The notes under the pieces are model-generated. The model had not been told where the DNA came from. It did not search any database and saw only the letters and a program-made list of their open reading frames with translations. From the NCBI RefSeq assembly GCF_035222375.1, contig NC_085889.1:2790001-2854000 (forward strand): DNA of 64,000 nt. Direction: 5' to 3'. A program made the translations under genes and the position numbers. Position 1 is the first letter of the stretch; every line of letters begins with the position of its first letter. Origin of the DNA: Podospora pseudocomata. Its lineage: Eukaryota; Ascomycota; Sordariomycetes; Sordariales; Podosporaceae. Positions 11,240 to 21,703 of the stretch are shown in pieces.

Positions 11240-11540
11240 GCAAGTAATACTTTATTTGGTCAGGCACAAGTTGTGACATACTGATGGAGCGTCAAGAACC
11301 ACTCCAAACATCGGGACTACATACACTTCTAAGCTGGATGGGCATGAACAAACTCATATCCAATAAAACATGTAAAGAATTCAAGGCTACTGTGAAGTGT
11401 TCGCTGCGTCCCACCAATATAAACTCTTCCCCCCTTCTGTTTTTTTTTTTGAAAAAAAATGAGTTTCTTCCCTTTTTTTCATTCTCCTTCTCCTTCTGCT
11501 CAGGGCGCGAGTACCTAGCTTACACTACACCTGGCAAACA
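11240..11540. other. Intergenic, homopolymer-rich
   Basis: 300 bp with poly-T and poly-A tracts near 11440-11480 and a CT-rich stretch after them. No gene seen. Confidence 0.5.
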
Positions 11541-12994
11541 CTACCAAGCTTCGGGCCACAGGAGCATCTCCACAGTATCCACCAGCCCATCTACCCTCGA
11601 TCCACGTTCAACCCAATCCAGCTGCCCTTGGCTAAATACTGTAGCCTTGCCCATTCCAAAGTCCGGGCCACAGTACCCGTGTATTCGCGCCGAGAAGGTT
11701 GCCCCCATGAGCGTGTGTAGAGTCCACACTTCTTGATTACCTCCCATAAAGAATTCCAAGAACTCCTGCTCTCCGTTAATCGAAGCCGCAGCCTGTCCAT
11801 CCAGGGATGGCGCATTGACTACCCAGCGCCCACAGCCATCGAGCCAGCTAACATCAGTGTCAACGTCGATTACCCACAGCATAAAGATGTCTTGTGGGTC
11901 TATGGCCCCTCCCAACACTGCACCGTCCTTCTTGCCGTTGGCCCAAAGCGCATTGGTAATCTTCAAGTCAGCGGGATTAGAATCTTGCCAGTCATCACAG
12001 ACCACACAGTTCTTTTGCTTCGCCAAGTACTCGCCGACAAATAGACGATAGGCAAAGGGCCTATAGAGTCCTCGTCAGGTACCCCAGACTTTTGGACTCA
12101 AAGTCTGCCCCCACTTCACTTCGGGTTCGCAGTCGTTCGGGTACTCGGATTGGACATCAATGTCCCCAAGAGTGAGCGAGATCGTGATTGTCTTAAGGTT
12201 AGTGTTGGACGATGGGAGCAGGCGATCGGAAAGATGGCGGCCGAAGGTGGGCGGATCCCTATACCTCCCAGCCAATGAGTACAAATCCTCTTCTCCTCCT
12301 CCTGGCTTCCTCAGTTCCGTGAAGCAGTGGAGGTGGATGTGAAGGTGTTGAATCAACCGCGGGGGGAGGACGCATCCACCAGGTAGACGGGACGATTTTG
12401 GGACCTGTTCTTCCTATTGTGAAAATACACTGTCAAAATTGCAAGAAAGTGTGCCGGCTCAATAAATCGTGTCATCTCCATGAATGACAGGACGACGGAT
12501 CCATTCGAACACCGGTAACCTCTAGTCCTGCTCAGCGTGTACTAGGCCCACCATCTCGTAGTTCTGGCTCAACACATCTGTTTCGGGGTTGAAGTAGGCG
12601 ACTGCTTCCAGTCGCCTGCCCACAAGATCGTGTCGAAAGGACAGTCGACAGTACAACTTCATCGCTCGTTCGCGGGCTTTTCTACACACATGAAAAAGAG
12701 GCTGGGAGGGCTGACGTTCCAACCGAGTTTGGGTTCGTAGCTGTTTCCTAACCAGTCCGGCATCCTGGACAACAATTCTCTCAGGCCTAGTCGGCTGGTC
12801 CATCGAAAGAAGGGATGATCGCGAGGGAAGGGGGGCCTCTGGCGGTTCGGAAATTTCTTGTCCACAAGATTGACCTCGACCAAACGAGAGTTTGATTCCT
12901 AGTCAAGTAGAAACTCATCCCATATCTTATCTTGAAGTTCAACTGGAAGCGACCGAAACCGGTGAAATATGGTCGGGGTGGTCGCGACGGTCAT
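11541..12994 (-). pseudogene. Decayed 2EXR-domain gene
   Basis: Starting at ATG 12994 the frame reads MTVATTPTIFHRFRSLPVEL and then QDKIWDEFLLD, the opening of the fungal 2EXR domain. It hits a TAG at about 12900, continues as SRLVEVNLVDKKFP, then moves to another frame with the second half of the domain (LFHVCRKARERAMKLY, then AYFNPETDVL). Downstream pieces in that second frame (12356-12075 and 12026-11541) are separated by stop codons, including a TGA at about 12077. At least one frameshift and several stops are needed to explain the locus, so it is a relic unless several unusual introns are assumed. The function of 2EXR proteins is unknown. The C-terminal part (CVVCDDWQDSNP, GYCGPDFGMGK) matches nothing I recognise. 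Confidence 0.65.
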
Positions 12995-13442
12995 TTTGGT
13001 CTTGATGGTTGCAATTGTCTGCTGAGTACGGATATCGCGGTCAAACTGAAAATGATGCAAATGCCAACTAGCAATGGATATTTAACTTGGTAGTGGGAAG
13101 AAAACTGGAAGAGAGCACACTCGGCACAGAGTTGCGTTTGTGTGGGCCACCCGCAGGTCGCTCCGTTGCTCCTGCAGCTCTTTGCTGTCGTTGATTCCTT
13201 CCAGAATCCAGTCAGCAACGGGAGTATAAGCTCGCACCTACCCGTTTCTTTTACAGTGGGCGAAGCCACTGCCTTCCTTCTGCCACCCGATTCAATGTTC
13301 AAGCAAATCCTTGTGTAGACTCTCTATGAGCTAATAAGGCGGGGCGACTGTTCTTCCGGCTCGGCCAATCTCAACAAGGCCTGTTGACTCATATCGACCA
13401 CATTCTGGTCTTCTTTTCAAGAAACCAACCTTCACTTCCATC
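12995..13442. other. Divergent upstream region
   Basis: 448 bp between the 2EXR relic (-) and the isochorismatase-family gene (+). No further feature supported. Confidence 0.45.
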
Positions 13443-14119
13443 ATGCCTTCTAAAACAGCCATTCTAGTCGTTGACTTCCAAAACTCCCTGGCGACAGATC
13501 CAGGCACCAAAATACCTCATGCGGCCCGGGTCTGTGAGGCGGGAACCAGCATTCTTCAAGTAGCTCGGCAGATTCGAGACACCCGAGTACGGGAACATAG
13601 TCTTCCTCCGGGCTTCATCACCGTATTTGTGCAGCACCAGGAGTCGCCAGAAGAGGGGCTGTTGGTCTTTGGAACAGACCCTTGGGGTTTGGTCTTCAAG
13701 CCACGACAAGGTTTGGAGAATGGAGAGGACTTTGTTGTCGCAAAATCAGTCCGTACGTCTCTTGAATTCCGCTGTCCTTGAGCCAGCGCTAAGTTCTTTC
13801 TTGTGACGTAGGCAATGCTTTTTCCAACTCGGTGCTTGAGCAGATACTCAGAGAGCACGGCGTGGAAGAGTTGGTCATCTTCGGCATCCAGAGCGAATGC
13901 TGCGTCGAGGCCACCTGCCATGGCGCCATTGATGCTGGCTTTGCCATCACACTGCTTTCAGGGGCACACTCGACGTATCCCGAACCCGAGGCCAGACCAG
14001 AAGAGATTGAGGCACAGGTAGAGGCCCGTGTGCGGGCAAGGGGAGCAACAGTGGTCAGGTGGGAGGATGCAGTCGAGGTATGGGAGAAGAAGGGCCAGGT
14101 CCTCGGACCATATCAGTAG
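13443..14119 (+). CDS. Isochorismatase-family cysteine hydrolase
   Basis: Two exons, 13443-13752 and 13812-14119, with a 59-nt GT-AG intron; 205 aa, the usual size. The catalytic triad is visible: Asp in AILVVDFQN (residue ~11), Lys in VVAKSV (~101) and Cys in IQSECCVEATC (~137). The family includes nicotinamidases, ureidosuccinate-type amidases and isochorismatases, all hydrolysing amide or ether bonds through a cysteine thioester. The substrate is unknown. There is no signal peptide, so it is cytosolic. The intron splits the codon after KSV, and joining restores KSVRNAFSNSVLEQ without a break. Confidence 0.85.
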
Positions 14120-15143
14120 GGATTGAGTGATAGCTAGCCGCTCACAGACTCATCATACCTAGGTACATCAGATACTGACTCAACAAACACCTCAGCTATG
14201 ACTTCAAGATAGGGCATTGCGCTCCGACCTCTAGCTAGGCAGGCATGCCATTGCTTAGATACCTACCTTCTTTGGAGGCCTACTATCGCTATGCAGTGCC
14301 ACGATCGAATGTAACGTGGGGTGTTGCCTGTCAGTTGTGTGAAGAGAAAGGACAATGGAAAGATTCTAGAACACCAACCACTGCAGTCCACCACACCCAT
14401 TTCGCAAGCATGGAGAAAATGCACGCAATACTATATCCCTGGGACCTTGCAGGAGGGTCTTTGGCAAACAAAAGAGACTATCGAGCGCCTAAACGACCAG
14501 GAAGGGACATTACACTTCGATTTCAGCGCACGCAATGCCAATCGTCTTGTCGGGAGCACTCTGGATCGGGAAGGTCCTTTGACAAGCAGACCAGCGCCCA
14601 GAACGTTGCCGATGCGCGCGGATGGCCCGGTTCGGCAGTTGGAGAGGCGCTTGGCAGCCATCCATGTCACGCTCCCCGACCTCCCCTCACTCACCCCACG
14701 GCACGGGATGGTAGGCACACGACAGTCACACAGACAGAATGCATGAAGCTCCCCCTCAGCTCACCACCACATCGACAGCTTGACCCCAACCCGGATACTG
14801 GGGAGGGGAGCTCGACGACGTTTCATTCGATCAGCAATGTCGTGATGGACGGTTGGAAACCACCTCCCAGATCTGTACCATCTGTCCGTGCCCTTATTCT
14901 TGGACCTTGGTCCTGCAGTTCTTGGGAGGGGAGAAAGACAATGTCGTGGTACCTCATTGTGCATGTGAAGATCACCGCAGTGGCCGGTACCCGGTCGATG
15001 TTATCTTCAGAGGGAGGGGGGCCAGGTATGATGAGAGGAAGACGGCGAGAATCTCAACATAAAAGAGTGTCGATCCTCCCGTCGTCAGTCTGTTTTGGTT
15101 CCTCATCCTCTTCATCGTCCTCCCCCCAGACAATTAAGCCAGG
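14120..15143. other. Upstream region of the carboxypeptidase gene
   Basis: About 1 kb. A plus-strand frame at 14245-15147 stays open for 300 codons but has mixed composition, no domain, and ends on the start of the real gene. I treat it as chance. The last 60 bp are CT-rich and end in CCCAGACAATTAAGCCAGG just before the ATG, a typical fungal leader. Confidence 0.5.
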
Positions 15144-16543
15144 ATGAAGCTGTCAACCGCCATCAGCCTTTTGGCTGGTGCCGCCCCTCTGGTCTCGGCC
15201 GCCGCCGCTCCCAGGCTCGAGCGCAAGATGAACTATGATGGGTACAAGGCCTACAGCATTGCCACCCATCATAACCCGGCCGCCATCAAGGCAAAGCTCA
15301 CCAGGTTTGCCGCCATCCCCTTCAACCTCGACAACGATGAGCACCTCGACATTGCCATCCCTGCCGAGGAGGTCGCTGCCTTTGAGGCCCTCGGTCTCGA
15401 GACCCAGCTCATGCACGAGGATCTCGGTGCTGATATCGCCGAGGAGGGTACCTTTGCCCCCTACACCAGTATGTTTTGCTCTTCTACTTGTCTCTTTCCT
15501 GAAAGGCTTCCGAGTTCTAACAAACAAGAAGGCGTCGGTGCCCAGGCTGTCCCCAGCTTGACCTGGTTCAACTCGTACCACGCGTACGCCGACCACATCA
15601 CCTTTTTCAACGACCTGCAGGCGTCGTTCCCCAACGCTTCCGAGATCTTCACCATCGGCAAGTCGTTCCAGGGCCGTGACATTTTTGGCATCCACATCTG
15701 GGGCTCTGGCGGCAAGGGCTCCAAGCCCGCCATCTACTTCCACGGCACCGTCCACGCCCGCGAGTGGATCAGCGCCAAGGTCGTCGAGTACATCACCTAC
15801 CACCTCCTCACCCAGTATGCTACCGACGCCGCCGTCCGTGCCATCCGTGACAAGTTTGACTTTTACATCCTCCCCGTTGTCAACCCCGACGGTGTGCCCA
15901 CCCCCAACCCACCTTTTGTCTTCACAAATGACTAACAAACTCCCCAGGATTCGTCTACACCCAAACCAACGACCGCCTCTGGCGCAAGAACCGCCAAACC
16001 CGCTCCGGCCAGTCCTGCGTCGGCACCGACCAGAACCGCAACTGGAACTACCAGTGGTCCGTCACCGGCGGCGCCTCCACCTCACCCTGCTCCGAGACCT
16101 ACAAGGGCCTCGCCGCCGGCGACACCCCCGAGATCAGGGCCCTGACCGCCTTCACCACCACCCTCAAGAACAGCCGCGGCATCCGCCTCTACATCGACTG
16201 GCACTCGTACGGCCAGTACATCCTCCTGCCTTATGGGTACGACTGCTCCGCCCGCGCGTCCAACCACGCCGCCCAGAGCAGTCTCGCCTCTGGCATGGCT
16301 ACTCGGATCAGACAGAGCTACGGCACTACCTTCACCACCGGCCCCAGCTGCTCGACGCTGTACAAGACTACTGGCAGCGCGCCGGATTACATGACTGCTG
16401 TTGGTGGTGCTACTTATGCTTGGACTATCGAGTTGAGGCCTGCGGGCAGCAGCGGTGGTGGCTTTGTTTTGCCTGCTACGCAGATTTTGCCTAGCAGTAT
16501 TGAGCAGTGGGAAGGTATCAAGTATGTGCTTGCTCAGGTTTGA
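15144..16543 (+). CDS. Secreted M14 metallocarboxypeptidase (A type)
   Basis: Three exons, 15144-15468, 15529-15891 and 15948-16543, with GT-AG introns of 60 and 56 nt; 427 aa. A signal peptide (MKLSTAISLLAGAAPLVSA) is followed by an activation propeptide of about 95 residues and the catalytic domain. The zinc ligands are His and Glu of VHAREW (~182-185) and the His of DWHSYGQ. The general-base Glu is in TIELRPAGSSGGG, and the substrate-binding RKNR and LLPYGYDC regions are present. It is expected to trim hydrophobic C-terminal residues from peptides outside the cell. The first intron is a multiple of three and frame-open, so retention would insert 20 residues. Confidence 0.92.
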
Positions 16544-16759
16544 GCCCGGGGGGGTGTTGAGTGGATGACATTGGGGATGTTGGGGAGGAGAGGGAGGGAA
16601 AGGGAATGAGGATATGTGTATATACGATGGTACGATGTATTTATCTGACGTGCAATTTGAGTTGTGACGATCATGAACCTTGTTTTCTCGTGTATTGGCC
16701 TCAAGCTCGATACAATTAATGTGAACAACCCGATCTTGCATGGTTTCGCATATCCTAGC

Positions 16760-19135
16760 ATGTTTCATATCTTCCCAATAGTATGTCTTTTCGCCTACAG
16801 CCACTGAGTGCAGGTCGAAGCCCTGGTGGTGGAGCGCGGGCCCTTCCTCATCGCCCATGAGTCCATGCTGGAGGCTTTTCATCATCTTGGGGGTGGACGG
16901 AAGATGTGTGCCTAAAACTGCAGCACGGGTATTAGTCCCACAGTCGTGGTGTAGGCCCTCCGAGTCGATTGCGCTGATCTCCTGAGCCAAAAGAAGCTCA
17001 GAAGAAAGTGTCACCTTGGCCCGCTTGCTCGCAGCTAGCAACAGATCCTTGAAAGGGACAAAGTGGGTGCCTTCAGTAACATACCCGTTTGTGTTCCGTG
17101 GTCCGTAGATAACGAAATGGCCGAGGGCTGATTGACCGCATTCAACCAGGACCTCCATCATCTTCAAAAACCCATCATCAATGTCCCCGGCTAGGTTCGA
17201 TGTGCCAATGGCATAATACATCACCATTGCCGTCGCCTATTGACGCAACGATGAAGAGCATTTTCAATACTGTGTCTCGGTGTACATCATCCATCGACTT
17301 TAGCAAGCTGTCGTACAAGCTGTTCAAATCTGATGGTGTTTTCAGCAACAATCCTTCCAGCGCTTGAAAACTCTCACCGGTGGCTGTTGCGTCTCGTAGT
17401 TGGAGAGTTATGAGGTATGCCTAAAAAAAAGACTCCTTCAGCTCGGCATACCACATGGTCCGTAAGAGCCTTGTAGAAGGAGCTTGTCGCATCGAACGAC
17501 GAACGCCGCTTAAACGTATTTTGCACAACCCTCAAAATGTCCCACCGAGTGAGCTCATGGAGGTTGACCCGAAGCTCGCAAAGGACCAAGTTGAGGAAAG
17601 CCATTTCGGGGCGAGAACCAACAAGCATCTTGATATTGGCATGTTGAGACCATGACCGAAGCTGCGCGACGAGGTTTTGATGGCTGTGGCGGTGAGCAGG
17701 GTCGTGTTTGAACTCATCCAAGCCGTCGATCATGAAGCAAAAGCAAGTATTGCGTGGAACAGACACCTCGATGAGATTCTGAAACCCTTCTTGCAACTTG
17801 GCGGGGAATCGAAAGTAGGGCTCGTCGATGTGTGGTTCAAAGGTGGTAGTGTCAAATACTTAGCACGCTGTTGGAAAGACATCTCGAATCAAACTTAGAC
17901 AGTTTGCAAGGACTGAGAACAAGATGGACCGATAGAGACCATGCAGCGACTGTTGCATAGCATCTCCAGCTCTCCAAGCAAAGAAGTGTGAAACAACGAG
18001 GGTCCTCTCTCCCAGACCACCTTTCTAGCTCTCGGCGAGTGGTGGAATGACCAGCGATAAGTTTCATGAGTGTTGACTTTCCAGAGCCGGCTTTGAGAGA
18101 GATGTGCAGGAGGTCATGTTCGGATGAGAGCCACTGTAAAAGCGTAGACTTTGCTTCTGCTTTCTGCTCATAGTACTCATTTTGATAGCAGTCATCCTCA
18201 TCAGAGCTTTCCTCGTCGACGTCCTCGTCATCAACATCCTCCCAGCCAATGTGGTCTTCAGCGACGTCCTCGCCATCGGCCCCTTCCTTGCTGTTGCTGC
18301 TGTTGCTACTTGTGTATTGCCCGTCATGGTCGTCCGCTTCCAGGATCCATTCGAAAGTTCCGTACTGAGGATCACGAATAGCATCTTCCCGTGAGAACAT
18401 AGAAGAGAATTAAAGCTGCCGCAATGCCTTGGCTTCAGCGGTGGGCGGAGAAGATGACTCGAGCAGACTCTGTACCTTCTCTTCTACCCTGCGCAGTATG
18501 TCGATCGAAAGGGTTTGATGATCACAACTGATATTGGCCTTCATCTCGTGCAATGTCTTTTTGAGATCAAGTAGTCGATCAGGAACACTGGAGAACTGTG
18601 TGGTGACAGAAGCGTCAAGTTTGCTAATCTGGGTGGAAACCAGAAGAGACCGTTCACTTTATGTTCGTTAGTAGTGAGCATTGATCCATATCTCGCAACA
18701 GGAAGCACATGCTTGAGGATGAGAAGAGAGATACCTAAACCCATCAGATCGGTATTGTTCCAGAAGACCAAGCAATTTGTAAATTTCGCCTTCTTTCCTC
18801 TTGGAGCGTAACGATATTCGGAGAGCTTCGAATTTGGAGGTGACATCCCAGGGAACAAGACTTTGCAAGGTGCCCTGGACTTCGTTCAGGCGCTCCTTGG
18901 ATTTGGTTGCCAAGCCTTGCAGAGCATCGACATGGTGATTAGAGGAAGCTGGAAAGGGTGTTTGCTGCACACTGTTCGTTGTTTGCTGTAGCTCATGTAT
19001 CAAGGACTGTACGTCAGAGACACCGGGCACAGTACCTGTTCGCAGCACATTGAGCGCACCAGAAACGAGGCTGTATGAAAAATCGACGAAGGTCAAAATA
19101 GAGGCAGCAAATCCAACCGCAGCGATTGCCTCCAT
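16760..19135 (-). pseudogene. Broken NACHT-type NLR (STAND) gene
   Basis: The N-terminus MEAIAAVGFAASILTFVDFS is typical of fungal NLRs. It is followed by a plausible intron (about 18744-18663) and a coiled region ending at a TAA near 18415. The frame resumes with FSREDAIRDPQYGTFEWILE, an acidic tract, and Walker A ISLKAGSGKSTLMK near 18080. A one-base frameshift near 18000 precedes FAWRAGDAMQ, then comes another TAA near 17862. Walker B is FCFMIDGLDEF near 17730, then GSRPEMAFLN. A second frameshift in an A/T run at 17423-17430 precedes the distal part (TPSDLNSLYDSLLKSMDDVH). The 3' limit is approximate. Such proteins are STAND ATPases that act in non-self recognition. This copy cannot make a full protein. 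Confidence 0.8.
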
Positions 19136-19263
19136 TGTGTCTCGAGACGGAGAGTCGAAGGTATGAAGGTTGGCCTACCGTGCAATCAGGAAGATGGGTT
19201 GGGTTGAGAGAAAATCAGCGTCCCGAAACCCCGGCACCGGACACGGTCTGATGGCTGATAGAG

Positions 19264-19303
19264 CCAATTGGACATCGCGGTTCCCAATTGGACATCGTGG
19301 TTC
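19264..19303. repeat. Tandem 20-bp duplication with CCAAT box
   Basis: Two adjacent 20-bp units beginning CCAATTGGACATCG differ at one base (C/T). Each contains a CCAAT box inside a CCAATTGG palindrome. They lie between the NLR relic and MYH, about 400 bp upstream of the MYH start. Confidence 0.85.
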
Positions 19304-19706
19304 TGAAGGGAGAGCAAGGCTCCCTGATCAGCAACCCTCGTCGCACATGATGCCGTGGTAGGGTCGCACAACATTTTTTTTGTTTAAATGTGGACGAGGA
19401 GGGCAAAAGACGCATGAGTGGGCTTAAGAAATACGACTTGGAAAGCTTCCTCGGTGAGTCCTGTGTTTTCTTCGTGGGCAATAACGTAGATAGGTATATT
19501 CGCAATGAGTGTCGTCATTCGAGAACCGACTAGTCTAGCCCTCGGTTTTGTTGAACTGGATGACTTTTTGCCATCTGGCTGGCTAGACCCTCACGTGACA
19601 GCGCGTCGCGTTCCACCTCGTTTTAGGTTTGGGCCACACCTTAAGACGCGGTCTTTGTGCAAGAACGACCACCAGCGACCGGACAATAGCAAAGTGCCCG
19701 CTAAAG

Positions 19707-21455
19707 ATGGCACACCGGAAAAGCGCTCGTATTGCAGCACAAGAGCCAAAACCACCAAACCCGTACGGGCCACACAATGGTGATTCAGACGACGCCGCTG
19801 GGCTGATGTCAGCTTCTCAATCCTCATCGCCGGATTCCGCATCCTCTGCATCCGACCCAGATCCTGAACCTCGACCGGCAAAGCGCCGCAAGGTGACAAA
19901 ACATACCCCAAACACGACAACAAGATCACCGACAAAATACTCCAAATCCAACTCCCTTCTTCTCGTCCAATCTATCTTTACTTCAGCACCCCACGATGGC
20001 CGCGCCCTTCCTCTCCGCCTACACCCGCCCTCCTACCACCAACCCCTCCTCCTATCCTCGCCATCCGCCCAAGCCTCCCTCCTGAAGTGGTTTCAAAAAG
20101 AACAAACGGCCCGCCTCATGCCGTGGCGCAAACCCTTCCTCACGAACCCCTCCCGCGCCGACCTTTCCCGTCGAGCCTACGAAGTCTGGATCTCCGAGAT
20201 CATGCTCCAACAAACCCGCGTTGCGACGGTAATAGCATACTGGAACAAGTGGATGACAAAGTGGCCCACGATCGAAGACCTAGCACAGGCAACAGAGGAA
20301 GAGGTGGTCAATATGTGGACTGGGCTGGGGTATTACTCTCGGGCGAGGAGGATACACGCCGGGGCACAAAAGGTTGTCACCGAGATGCAGGGGCTGCTGC
20401 CGGATACGGTGGAGGGGCTTATGAAGCATGTTCCCGGAGTGGGGAGGTATACTGCTGGGGCGATATCGGCTATTGTGTTTGGCGAGGCGGAACCGATGGT
20501 CGATGGGAATGTTATGAGGGTGTTGTCGAGGCAGATGGGACTGATGGGGGATGTGAAAGGGGACAAGAGGGTGGTAGACGTGCTTTGGGAGGCGGCGGAT
20601 AGGTTGGTGAAGGTTGTTGCTGAGGCTGATGGGGAAGAGGGCGAGAAGCCGGGGCTATGGGGACAGGCGTTGATGGAGCTGGGGAGCACGATCTGTACAC
20701 CAAAGCCTCAATGTGGAAAATGCCCGGTGACGGAAAGCTGTATGGCTTACGCCGAGGGTTTGGCTCTGGCCTCAGGCCTCAAGCAGGCCGTTCCCGATAT
20801 TGAGGATGGCATTGCTTGTGTGCTTTGTGAACTTGTGGAGGAAGATGCCATGGAAGCGAGCTCGCAGGCTACGGAAAAGAAGGGTAGGCAGCAAACCTCC
20901 AAGCTCTTCGACGCGTTCCAAGCAAGTTCCATGAAGGAAAAGGATGTTGCTAGCAGAACGCCCTCGTCCCAAGAGTTGAATACCATCATCTCTCATGCCC
21001 AGAGGTTTCCCCTGAAGAAACCCAAGAAGCAGGTCAGAGAGGAAGAAGCTCTTGTTTGCGCCATTCGTCGCGTATCGGACGGACAGTACCTCATCAGTCG
21101 CCGGCCAGACAAGGGGCTGTTGGCTGGATTGTGGGAGTTTCCCAGCTACATTTTGCCCGCCTCCAATGACAGCACTACCAAAAGCCGGAAAAAGCAGGCA
21201 TTGGACTACGCGTCTGGTCTGGTCGAATCAACAGACGGATACCGTGGAGAACTAGGCACTGTCCCTTGGTTATTTTCACATCTGAGGCTCGCCATGCACG
21301 TTCAGCTGTTTGAACTGGACGATTCAGACAGAAGCCCCCGAACACTGCCCCTGGAATCGAACTATCGATGGGTGTCCAGCGACGAGATTGAATCAGAGTC
21401 CATGGGGACTGGTATGAAAAAGTGCTGGTCCTTGATCAAGGCAACCAGAGAGTAG
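19707..21455 (+). CDS. A/G-specific adenine DNA glycosylase (MutY/MYH)
   Basis: An intron-less frame; the start chosen at 19707 (AAAGATGGC context) gives 582 aa. Domains: a disordered basic N-terminus with a PAKRRKV nuclear-signal-like patch; the helix-hairpin-helix glycosylase with catalytic Glu in EIMLQQTRV, HhH LMKHVPGVGRYTAG and catalytic Asp in VDGNVMRVL; four iron-sulfur cysteines (CTPKPQCGKCPVTESC); and a Nudix-like 8-oxoG recognition domain (RRPDKGLLAGLWEFPSY). It removes A mispaired with 8-oxoG. An in-frame upstream ATG at 19629 would add 26 residues rich in R and T, a possible mitochondrial presequence. The first cysteine gap is five residues, where the family pattern as I know it has six. 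Confidence 0.92.
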   Translation: MAHRKSARIAAQEPKPPNPYGPHNGDSDDAAGLMSASQSSSPDSASSASDPDPEPRPAKRRKVTKHTPNTTTRSPTKYSKSNSLLLVQSIFTSAPHDGRALPLRLHPPSYHQPLLLSSPSAQASLLKWFQKEQTARLMPWRKPFLTNPSRADLSRRAYEVWISEIMLQQTRVATVIAYWNKWMTKWPTIEDLAQATEEEVVNMWTGLGYYSRARRIHAGAQKVVTEMQGLLPDTVEGLMKHVPGVGRYTAGAISAIVFGEAEPMVDGNVMRVLSRQMGLMGDVKGDKRVVDVLWEAADRLVKVVAEADGEEGEKPGLWGQALMELGSTICTPKPQCGKCPVTESCMAYAEGLALASGLKQAVPDIEDGIACVLCELVEEDAMEASSQATEKKGRQQTSKLFDAFQASSMKEKDVASRTPSSQELNTIISHAQRFPLKKPKKQVREEEALVCAIRRVSDGQYLISRRPDKGLLAGLWEFPSYILPASNDSTTKSRKKQALDYASGLVESTDGYRGELGTVPWLFSHLRLAMHVQLFELDDSDRSPRTLPLESNYRWVSSDEIESESMGTGMKKCWSLIKATRE

Positions 21456-21703
21456 GATCAGCTATGCTGTGGCGATGTGAGGCTTCCCCTGTTCGCACTT
21501 GTGCTGCGCTCCCTGGAAGCGCCTAATTGCTGCCCAACCCCGGCGATGTTTGGTGGGATCCACACGACACATCGGTGGTGCCTAGCAACGCCGCTGGAGA
21601 AATGTTCAGCTACAAAACCACACCACGGAAATAAGCCCTCAGCCGGCACCATCGAGTCTCCTGCAACATCAAGACACTTGAGTTGAGACTTTGGAGTAAA
21701 AAA

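Noticed and set aside
14245-15147. 300-codon open frame upstream of the carboxypeptidase gene
   Set aside because: No domain and mixed low-complexity composition. It ends on the start of the real gene, and the region reads as promoter and CT-rich leader.
16082-17227. Single 381-codon minus-strand protein
   Set aside because: Only the upstream half belongs to the NLR relic; the rest is antisense to the carboxypeptidase exon.
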